Shown: positions 54,465-64,000 of the stretch, piece by piece
Numbering within the stretch: position 1 is the stretch's first letter
How the letters are laid out: the number at the start of each line of letters is the position of its first letter
Assembly: GCA_030248215.1 (NCBI GenBank)
Contig: JASANG010000937.1
Location: 62,001-126,000, forward strand
Source: Enoplolaimus lenunculus
Lineage: Eukaryota; Nematoda; Enoplea; Enoplida; Thoracostomopsidae
Length of the DNA stretch: 64,000 nucleotides
Direction of reading: 5' to 3'
Notes under the pieces: generated by a model
Database searches by the model: none
Told to the model about the DNA's origin: nothing
The model's input: only the letters and a program-made list of their open reading frames with translations
Translations under genes and position numbers: made by a program

Positions 54465-54576
54465 TGCGTAACATTTATCGTTAACTAGTAACGATGATTT
54501 CAAACAGTCTAAATGTTGCCTGCGTAACATTTATCGTTAACTAGTAACGATGATTTCAAACGAGTCTAAATGTTAC
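54465..54576. repeat. Tandem duplication of a 56-bp hairpin unit
   Basis: Units 54465-54520 and 54521-54576 are nearly identical. Each has GTAACATTTA facing TAAATGTT(A/G)C and an inner CGTTAACTAGTAACG, so each unit folds into a stem with an inner stem. Confidence 0.85.
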
Positions 54577-57500
54577 AGCTAAAAATCGCCAAATTAAAAA
54601 AACTTGCGCGCAGGCGTTTAGCCAGGATTTTCAACTTCAATTTGTCTATGCAACCAGGAGTTACAGTAAACGCTGAGTTCTGCAAAGTTGGCCAATGGCG
54701 GGAGCGGAAAAGAGCTTGGCCCAATTGTCCACTTAATGGGTCACAATGGTAAAATTTAAGTTTTATGTACGTTTGAAATGGTGATACCATCGCTTGGTTA
54801 CAAACTATTTCTTGGTTCATGAATTTGGATTTGGGTTTGTTTCAAGTCCGACGCAATCCAAAGGAAAGCGATCATTGTGCTCAAACGTTACGAAACCTAT
54901 TACGAACCGTTGATTGGTGCTATACGTATGCTGAGAAAGCGGGCTTTGAACTGAGCTTTGCAATTTATGTTTGCTCGGTCCCGTTGCCAAAAGGGGCGCA
55001 AAGGGAACTCAGTCCGTTCCTGGAAAAAATTTACTCCCACCGAAAAAATTTTCAACCTTGCTTGTAAGTCTACAAAAAGCAAGCTGGGTACGGGCTTGTG
55101 CTTTCTGTGGTGAAAAACCGAGCAAAATTCGAGCTGACCACGAAAACAAACCCGATACGTCAAAAACCAATTGTAACCAAATCTTGTTGTACTGTTCGTT
55201 CCTAAAGTAAACTATTTCTAATACTTTTTGTCACATGAATAATTCCACGGTCGCTCTATTGTAGGCCAGACGTCTAGGTCAAACCAACAAAACTTGCGTT
55301 TACTTATATATTGTCAAGTTCACCTAAAAGCCTGCAAAATTTAGCTTTGTAAACCAACAAAACGCCGACAATCTTTCTAAAACACGAAAGGACATTTACC
55401 GACACGAATATTCATCACTTGGCAGTTGTTAGTTAATGCATGTGACAACAAAATATCAAGGGATATAAAAGAATGATTATCAACACCAACCTTTAGTCGT
55501 CGTCACAAACGCTGCTACTGTCCGTCAGAAAAGTTTCTGCAAGTTTACAATCTGATGTTGTCGACAATGAACTCTTGGGGTTCGTCGCAATAAAAAAATG
55601 ATCAACCCAGCAAAAAGTGTTGGACGGCGCTCAAGCTGGCATTGCAATAAAATTTAACAAATTTACGCGAGTTGCATGAATTGCCATTCAACGTTCGTAT
55701 ACACGTTTTACATAATTGGTTATGAATTTTTTTAAAATTCAATAGCTTAAGCCGCGGCGTTTCATAAATCATTTAAGCATGGGCGGCTCGATAGGTCGCT
55801 AGATGCATATGTTTAGCTCTGGTTTGGATATCTACTTTCAACGGCACTGCCAGAATTTAAGAAAAAGGTTTGTTTTTACGGCATTTTGAACGGGTATTTT
55901 TTGTGCAATCACAATTGAAATATACCTTAAACCTCGCTGGACAAAAATGAAACGATTTTCCCCCTAAACCTTGATATCCGACGATTACGTATTAAAAGAA
56001 AATATTTACTAATGAGAGCAACGTGTTTAAAAATAACCACAAGCGCGGGTTGAATAAAATTTAACTATCAAAAGACCCTACCATTTTCTGTAACCTACGA
56101 AAATAGTCAAAACAAAGCCAAGCCACCCCTTTACAGAGTGACTAGCTCATGCGTATAAAATATACACCCTTGGTTTAGTATAAGTTTGAAATTTACATTA
56201 AAAATGTCATAAACGTACTTTTAAAATGTCACAACATTTGGATCGGTAGGTTATCTGGCCACCTATAAACTGAAAAAGCTAAACAAATTCTTGTGGGTAA
56301 AAGTAAAAAGCCAGAAAAAACGACCATATGGTGTTGCAACATGGTTTTCGCAATATCACTAGCAACAACGCTGACCTCAAACTCAAAATATAATATCTCT
56401 AGGTTTTATTAGAAGTTTTTGTTATTTCCCAAATGTTCCTCGATTCAGCTTAGGTTTAATTAAAAGGTACATAAGAAACGAAGTTTCTGCAATATGGAAT
56501 ACCGATAAAGTTTTCAATATTTCTCGCATGGGTTGCCAGTAACGATATATACGTTGCTGCATTGAATAATGATGGTACATTTGGATACTGAAAGCATCTT
56601 TATTTGTTAGCTCTCACATTGATGTCGAGTTTTTGCACGCAAAAGCAATACAGTTGGCAACGTAGCGGCAGTATATATTGTTTTTAACTCAGAAAACTTC
56701 GGTGTGCTTCTGATATATAAATATATATACTGTGGCGCAGATTGATACGTTTGGTATTTTGCTACGCCCAAAATATACCGTTCCGGGTTAGTTTTTTTCC
56801 GGAAAACTGGAATCTACCGCAAAAACGGGTATATTCGTTTGTTTTCTAAAAAATGGGGAAAAGCTGGATAACTGAAAAATATGTACTGGCGCTTCAACAA
56901 ATACAAATATGTTAATGGATGCTAAGGCATGTACCACATGATGCTGAGACAACCATATCACTATTTTACTAAACAATACATCAACATTTATATATAAGCA
57001 TAGAGACCACACTACAAAAGCGTTAGATGCGTTAAAATTGCATCTACCAGCTAGCTGGTCGCAGAGGAAATCTCCAGAGGGGGCGGGGAGCGCTCGATCC
57101 ACATAAGAAAATTTTTAAGATATCCACGAAAAAATACGTTTGCCTTCGTTGAGGCCGCCAGAAATTACGTCAACTTTACAATTCACTGACATCACTGCCA
57201 ACCGTGAATGCAAGCAGCAAAAACTTTTAGTTGGGACACAAAATGGGGATCCTTCTTATAGCGCAAATTAAACCGAGAGACAAGAGTTAAGTATAGAGGA
57301 CCAATTCCGTAAAAATGTTATTGCACAAATATTAAGCAATAAGAAGGCAAATATGTGTGATAGGTAGTTGTTCTCCTGTCGACCACTTCGCTTAGGTGTA
57401 GCAAAATACACCGAGTAGCAATTTGCCCTACGACATATATAAAGCAACACAAAAGTTATATTATCATTTTTCATATATGAAAGCAGGCATCCTCAGTGCG

Positions 57501-58935
57501 ACAACAGCAAAGGAAACACGGCTTAAAATGAGAGAAAGAAAGAACTCTAAAAACACCGTGGCGTTGGTTTGTTTTGTACGCTGCCGCATAGCCAGGAGTT
57601 GGATCTGTGGGGTCTAAACCTTTTCTAATTTATGAGCCAAGTTTATTTTGAGATTTTTCATTTTCAAATGATCACATGTTTTCTGGCCAACCAGATATCG
57701 TTTGATTGTAATAACAAAACTTCAATATTTCACGCTTCGTCGTACTCCACACAAACCATCACCAGATTTAAACCCTGTCTATACGTCTGTTTGTTTACCA
57801 AATATGCTTTCATAGCACACGAAGACAGTTTTGTAACATATAACCACTGCAATTGATAGCGATAAAGAAAAAGATTTGGCTCGGGTCATTTGACCTGGCG
57901 TCATTTAGATTTTTTGGCAAGTGTAAGTATATACTCGAAATACAGTCGGTTTTGTCAGAGGCGTAGCGAGGATTTTGGAGATTGAGGTTTACGTTCGCAG
58001 TGAAAAATTCGTAGACAAAAGTTTCTTGTATGGCGAACTGAAAAAGTATCTGTACCCGCCGGGTCTTTTTTCGTTATCTTCCCGAACCCGCAAAGTAGAA
58101 TTGTCTAAAATTTCCCATTTGAGCGTGTAATGATCAGGTGAGGTCATGAGAAACTTAAATATGCAAATATTTTCTAAATCCAACCATTTTTGGTGTAAAC
58201 GCGTGCTGGGTGTGGAGATAACGGAAAAGACTTAACCCGCTTTCGATAAAGAAAGTAAATGGAGAAGTGTTTGAGTCCTTACATCCCTGTCTACACGCTT
58301 GTCTTTTGTATGCTTCAGTTCAGCTTTAATCCGCGGCAATTCAGGGTGCGAGTAATTATTTATTGTTTTAACCGACCACAATTATTTTTTGTATTAACCG
58401 GCCACAGTGTCAGAAACATACATTGGGTGAGTAAGACGTCAAACATAATAGCACAACTACATTTGGGATTTTGTTATAAGTGCATAGCGACATCTCAACT
58501 TGATTAGCTATTCGATTTCACACCTTTATTTAAAAACGAATACTCACTACTCATCAGCAAAATCTTTTGATTAAATTCATTAGTGCCGTCACGTTTGCCA
58601 GTACCGAATCAGCCACCCCATATACCCGCCATTTGGGGGGTTCCCACCCTTAAAAGTCACCCTAACCGGTAGGAACTAAAACAGCCAATGGTTTAAAATT
58701 GGTCTGGCTTTTAGTTTGGGGAGAGCCCCCACTCCTGTCTACTCCGACACTGACGTTCGCTAAGTTTCCAATTTTCAGCTAAATGCAAGTGGTCACATGT
58801 ACTTAGTAAATCGCACAATTGCCTAATCATTGTTTACGCCATATGCAGTTAATTAATTTCGACCAAATTAGTTATTTTGTAGTTTATTGACATATACAGG
58901 CCTATATTGAGTGGCGAAGTATCAACCAACGAATA
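54577..58935. other. No gene; partial hAT-type MITE near 55045
   Basis: TTTTCAACCTTGCTTGTAAG at 55048 is a minus-strand fragment of the 165-bp family. An 82-codon ATG frame (54819-55067) runs into it and is doubtful. CAGAGGCGTAGCGAGG at about 57957 is another hAT-type end. TGTCTACTCCGACACTGAC at about 58735 is a dispersed-repeat end. The remainder is AT-rich without supported exons. Confidence 0.4.
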
Positions 58936-58939
58936 ATTA

Positions 58940-59787
58940 TTGTAGTGTCCCGAAAAAGAGAGGGAATGTAAATAAGTGCGGGTGTCCCTGTTTTGGCTGT
59001 GGGTCAACAGGAGTGTATTTCCCTTAACTAGAGTGTGTAAATGGATACTGTCTAAAATTACCAATTAAATCACAAACGACAGTTACCGTTGTGAAATCGT
59101 GTATATGCTCCCAGGTCGTAATTAACTTCAGCACAGATTTGATTTATGGCAGAAAATAATTATTTTATATACCTATATTCGTAGCAGTATAGCCAAGTTT
59201 TTAAGGTATATTTCTATAATCATGAACATAAACCGTAAAATATGGCTGGCATATATTAAAATTGTGTACTGTATAGCAGAGGTGGAACCGACCACAGGCC
59301 GTCCGTAGATGACGGCCGGAAACACCGGTACAGCCGGCTGCAAAATTCTGTAAGATCGCAAATGTTTTCGTGCTACAAAAAAGTTTAGCTGCTATGAAAC
59401 GGTTTTTCGTTAAAATTTATATGTGATTGCATTTCTTGCAGTAAAATTGTATGGTATTTGTAATAAAATAGTGGTTTTTGGTTTATAACGAATATACATT
59501 TTTGATAACATTTTACTTAGATCAAAATAGCTGCAACAATCTAAAAAAATAAATAATAGTGACAATAAAACTTTAACTGAAAAGCGTCGGCCGGCCTGCC
59601 CGGTTGGCAGCGGCCGACCAGCCCGGACTTGCTGCACTTTTCTCGAAAAGTTCTAAAACAGGTGTGTTGTCTAAATAGCTGAAGTTGAAATGAAAAATAA
59701 ATAACAGCCCGGATACTAATTGCAAGTTGTACTTTCTGGAGAGGCGAAATAAATATCATCGTCTTTCCTCTTTCCATGTCACTAAAG
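58940..59787 (-). mobile_element. 'CCCGAATAAGAGG' MITE carrying an inserted GC-rich segment
   Basis: The left end TGTAGTGTCCCGAAAAAGAG and the right end CCTCTTTCCATGTCACTAAA (then G) abut TA at 59788-59789. AACAGCCCGGATACTAATTG and TCTGGAGAGGCGAAATAAAT match the copy at 9144. The total of 848 bp is about twice the family length. The extra sequence holds a GC-rich bracket (CGACCACAGGCCGTCC near 59290 and CGGCCGACCAGCCCGG near 59610), probably a later insertion. Confidence 0.6.
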
Positions 59788-59789
59788 TA

Positions 59790-61140
59790 ACGACATGGAC
59801 AGTTACATAATAACTGTTGTTTCCATAGTTTATGAAATAAACTAACATTCGCGATCAAGCATATACGGGACAATCTGCTTCACAACTAAAAAATTATGGA
59901 GTAAAGTCACATACATGTATATATGCCTACAAAACTTACTGGCTACCAAGTCGAACAACTCGAAACATCTGTATTATAGCTGAACAACGCAAACTAGAGA
60001 CCAAACACAATATTTGTATCAAATTCAGTAACGAAATTTCAGTGGCGGTGGCTGCAGTGAGATTGGAAGATCCCAACCATGGACTCTTTAGCCTGGTTTC
60101 CAATTGTTATGTTTCAAAGTGCAAGCAAACTGCGGCCTGCTTGAAAAAGATCATTGGAAATATTAACAGAAGTTTCACCCCAGACAGTTTTGTTTTGTCA
60201 GTCCTGGGTTGAATAAGATCCTGCGCCATAAACCAGCTCTCATGTTGCATGTAGCGCAACCGGAAATTTTGTATTGCAAACCGCAACGTACAATAATGAA
60301 AAAGATCTTGACCGAGACGAACCAAAAGCCAAACACACAATTGTCAATTGTAGTATTAAAGCATGATACAGAATTGTTTTATAAGATTTCAGCAGTTCAT
60401 TCAATCAACGGTTCATTCTCCCCATGGATTCGCTTTTCCTTCGGTGTGCTACAGTCCGAACGTAATAAATAACACAATTAGGGGTGCGGGGGGAGTGAAA
60501 ACCTTGAACTTCGATGATAAGAGAGCTACATCAAAAAAGCTGAGCATTGCCATGCCTTCCAGTTAATAAAGCATTTGTACACTTTCCCCTTGTGCAATAC
60601 AGAATGACATTGCGTAAACAGTTATGTCACATATGCGCAGTACAAAATCTCGACAAGACGTGAGAGCCGCAAGTTGTTATATTTGAATGCTTACAGTCTA
60701 CGTCTTCCATCCGAAAGCCTCCAGGATTGAGATCTTAACTTGAAATTAGATGTCAAATGAAAAAAATCTATTTTTGCTTATAAGATTTATTCACAAAATG
60801 ATCAGTTACTGTCATTAACTCCTCCCATAATTACATTTTTCTAAAATATCCAGTAGTTCTTCACCGATTAAGTTTAAAGCTACACCAAGTTATCCTCAGT
60901 CTTCTACTAAACAAGATAAGCTATGATGTTTGTAGAAATTTGTTCCGTTAGTATAATGGGTTTGAAATATGAGCATTTTAATGCCTGCACACGACTGTTA
61001 TCTTAATTTGTGGCTTTCACTGTAAATGGACCATAATAACCATTTCATGAAGTGTGAATTATTACAAGTCTTCAAATTTCACAGTCTTTGTACAACAATA
61101 CAGTGAAATACAAACACGGAAGTCGCTCTGGACGAAGCAT
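59790..61140. other. No gene; fragment related to the tRNA-like MITE near 60650
   Basis: CGACAAGACGTGAGAGCCGC (about 60651) matches the ACAAGACGTGAGAGCCCC of the array units. It is preceded by AGTACAAAATCTC, resembling AGTACTAAATCAC. No TTAA/CCC ends are visible, so this is an old fragment or a cousin. Confidence 0.4.
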
Positions 61141-61149
61141 GCCCACTAG

Positions 61150-61370
61150 TGGATCTAGAGGGGGGGAGCGGAGGGCGTACGCCCCCCGTCAGAAAGTTTT
61201 TGTATTAAAATGGTATGGTCCCTACCTTACAATTTTTTAACAATTTTTCCCGTAGAATTTTTCTGAAATAAAATGGTAAGGTCCCCACCTTAGAATTTTT
61301 GCGTTTCATAACATTTGCCAGCCCGCCTCCCACGTTAAAATTTTTTTGGATCCACCTGTAAGCATACCAG
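61150..61370. mobile_element. MITE-like segment with GTGGATC inverted ends
   Basis: CTAGTGGATCTAGAGGGGGG at the left faces TTTTTTTGGATCCACCTG at the right. The interior has two direct copies of AAAATGGTA(T/A)GGTCCC followed by ACCTTA and AATTTTT. No target duplication is seen. Confidence 0.5.
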
Positions 61371-61735
61371 CTACATAACCTGCAAATGCGTTTAATACAC
61401 AACGGTGAAATTAACCAAAATAAAAATTCGTGTATTATGCAAAATGTAGGGCGTTCAAGTTTATGGTACAATTGCGTGATGAACAAAACCTATGACTGAC
61501 CTCAGCTATCGGCTTCAAAATCATTATATCATCTCAAGCTTGGTATTAATGATTAAAATATAATCTGGGCGCTGTCCAACCTATTTTTGACCCTAATATA
61601 CTGAGGAAGTTTTAAACACCAGGGCAATGTATCTAATATTGGTACACCTTTTTGGTTCACTGGTCGACATATGTATTTCCGGCTCCGGTAAAAATCGACA
61701 TTCGGCTCCAGTATTATAACCAGCCGGATACTTAA

Positions 61736-61998
61736 CCCTTTCTCACATGAATATTTTCTATTTCTCCTGAGACCTACTTTTATGCTAGGATTCGAACTCC
61801 AGTGACTGGAGTGGGAGGCGTATACCATCACCACTCAGCTATAGGAGCTTGACGCTCGAGCCCGAGGGCGCTCTCACGTCTTGTGGTGATTTAGTACTAC
61901 GTATGCGTGTTGCCATTGTTAAACACGGTGCGATATATACTGTGTAACGTATATACACTGCGCTGAGTTGCCTACAGGCAACTCAATGTGAGAAGGGG
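61736..61998 (-). mobile_element. Solo 263-bp tRNA-like MITE with TTAA duplication
   Basis: The element starts CCCTTTCTCACATGAATATT and ends CTCAATGTGAGAAGGGG. It is flanked by TTAA at 61732-61735 and at 61999-62002. The sequence is the reverse complement of the array core, including the B box (GGATTCGAACTC, 61788-61799), the A box (CCACTCAGCTA, 61831-61841) and the GAGTTGCC/GGCAACTC hairpin. A TTAA target and CCCTTT ends are hallmarks of piggyBac-type transposition. This copy proves the unit is a mobile element and not only a satellite. Confidence 0.93.
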
Positions 61999-62002
61999 TT
62001 AA

Positions 62003-64000
62003 TCTCAAAATCTTCAAAAATTTGAATTGCATAGTTCATTTTTAAACAAATTTCACAAGTTTTTGTTACCAAGTCGGTGAACAACAGTCAAACTTGTTTA
62101 TGCATTTAACCTGTTGATTAGTAAAATTATAGTTTCGTTGATTCAATTCGTAAATTTCAGAACTCACTTATTAAACATAGTCATCATTTTCCTGTTACGA
62201 ACATATTGTATACACTTGATATATATTCGGCTCCGGCATTGTTTGGTATCCGGTTGAACCTTGATATTTTTAGCAATGCCTTCAACTCAAGCGGTGACAG
62301 ATTCAATAAAGGCCGCCTGCCTACCCAGGCCATGCCTCCAGACAACGATATAAAAAATTTGTATTAAGATTTAATTGTATTTATAGCTACGTTTCGGGAG
62401 CTACCACCGAATCTATGATTTAAAATGAAATCTAACTGAAGCAGATTTATGAGGGGTACCGTTATCAAAAAACAACTTAACCAGGCGCATAAATTATTTT
62501 TAACAAAACTATTCTGTTTATCTTTAGACACCGCCCTTGGACGGTGACTCTTGTTTTCGCTAGCTGTAAGTTCAAAGAAATATGTGTTAACAATGCAATT
62601 AAACGATTTTTTGAGTCAAAACCTGTGTTGAATATATTAATACATAAATTTTTATTAAGTCACAGCACTCACGTCCATCAGCGTTAAGCGGATATGGTGG
62701 TAGAACATTTATTCTTGTTTCAAAATTTTAAAACTGATTTCAATTCGGTCGAATTTTAGCTTGAGAACTTTTTAAACAAAGTCTGTATGTGCAGTATTTA
62801 AAAAGTTCAAACGTTGGGTCAACTCGGGTCTTGAATCTTGTCGTGTGAATAAGTGCGTTTATGCGCTATGACGGCACATTGGTGCAGCCAATCAGTCTGT
62901 CCCGGTAACGTCACGCCCAACGGCACCTTGCTACCCACTACGCCCAGAGTACGACTACAATTTCGGTTACCCGTTAAAGCATTGCTTGCAGCTTCATTTG
63001 CTGTAGACCACTAAAATGCCTGTAGAACGGAAAAAATATATTTTTACACTTTAGCACGCAAAATCCACAAATTTCAAGCTATATATACTCATTTTAACCA
63101 TTAGCCAGAAAGGAAGATAATAGTGTGAAAGCTCCGTACACGTCGCAAGTTGCACAAAACAAAGTTATGTTCCATGCTTAGTGTTAAAACGTTTCAAAAG
63201 CGTTTATCGAACTACTCTTCTCAATTATAACAGTGAAATCAACTGCGTCTCGGTAATAAATGTTGATGCTCCGCCTTAATTGCCACGCTCGAGTTAGCGA
63301 CTCTGTGACCCCAATATGTTTGACTCTCAGTCAAATAACTTGTTAATTTTGATTTGATTCGAACATATAATATAACCAATTTAAAAAACAAAAATTGAGT
63401 AATGGTAGTACCAAATCAAATATATTTTACCGTTCTGTCCAGAAATTAGAATTAAATTATTTGCGGCCAGGAAACTGTGTGATCGACCTACGCAACGCGT
63501 TTTATACGACTAAAGTCAAATACGAAATTTTTATTTTCCAAACGCACGCGTTCCATAACAAGCCACAGCTCAAGCGTACCGAAATTATATTAGCTTAAGC
63601 ATGGCGGAAAAAAATAGCTTTAATACTTGTAGTGTGGTAAATTAAGCTAAATTTATGATGCTTTACCAATGAAAATGACGGTTTTGCTTTAGCAGTGATT
63701 AGTATGATTTACACAAAGCAGATTTATAAAACTAAAAAGTGGTACTTTGGCACTAGTTGTTTGGTAGTATAGTATCAGCTGTGTCTAATAGCCATATTCG
63801 TACGACACGGCACTTATAGTGAAGTGAATTAACTATTCGAATCGGCATCAAATCAAAAGCCAATGTCTTTGAGGTACGTAACTGTAATACAATGATGTGC
63901 ATTCTTAATGCGAAGCCGAAATTTAAGCATCCAGCGTAAGGATAAGCCTAAGCCAGCTTAGACATAAATTATTCTAAAGCTTAAGCGTACTCCATTGCAA
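62003..64000. other. No gene recognised
   Basis: The stretch is AT-rich. A 67-codon frame at 63395-63598 lacks splice context. A GATAAGCCTAAGCCAGC stretch at 63941 begins another CCTAAGCC-type repeat that runs off the window. Confidence 0.4.

Noticed and set aside
54819-55067. 82-codon ATG frame MNLDLGLFQVRRNPKESDHC...
   Set aside because: Its 3' end lies within a fragment of the hAT-type MITE, so it is probably spurious.

Overview
The window is AT-rich (by eye well over 60% A+T) non-coding DNA from a eukaryote. Candidate genes are broken into short exons with GT-AG splice signals (GTAAG-type donors, pyrimidine-tract acceptors). Interspersed, tandem and palindromic repeats dominate, and no bacterial-style operon, rRNA or canonical tRNA gene is visible. 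An invertebrate animal is the best guess, from the mix of hAT-, mariner- and piggyBac-type miniature elements and from core promoters with TATA and TCAGTT initiator motifs. I cannot name the species.

Layout. 1-10 kb: a tandem-repeat-cored element (1.0-2.1 kb), several MITEs, a decayed OTU-protease gene (6.8-7.26 kb), and an 80-bp minisatellite (7.6-8.1 kb). 10-18 kb: a GC-rich 21-bp minisatellite and related inverted motifs, a palindromic mariner-type MITE, and nested hAT-type MITEs. 18.4-22.4 kb: the best minus-strand gene region, with an ATG exon ending in a perfect donor (22,400-22,266), a possible internal exon, and a 191-codon ORF rich in basic residues with a C-terminal Cys cluster. 20.9-27.5 kb: dense MITEs, including a 208-bp near-perfect palindrome. 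28.8-31.9 kb: the most striking object, a nine-copy array of a 263-bp TTAA/CCC-ended (piggyBac-type) MITE that carries a tRNA-like A-box/B-box module, embedded in a 29-bp minisatellite. A solo copy with perfect TTAA duplications lies at 61.74-62.0 kb. 32-38 kb: sparse relics. 38.3-45.2 kb: a more GC-balanced block with two TATA promoters, candidate plus-strand exons, a ~177-bp tandem repeat array and a candidate minus-strand terminal exon. 46-49 kb: hAT MITEs and an inverted copy of the 1-kb element. 51.3-53.3 kb: the best plus-strand gene region, with exons that are phase-compatible. 54-64 kb: MITEs and unannotated AT-rich DNA.

None of the candidate proteins except the OTU fragment could be assigned to a family by eye. 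The exon models rest on open frame plus splice signals only, and many short frames in this DNA look open by chance, so their confidences are modest. The interspersed repeats are better supported, because copies can be aligned to each other within the window and several have intact target-site duplications.
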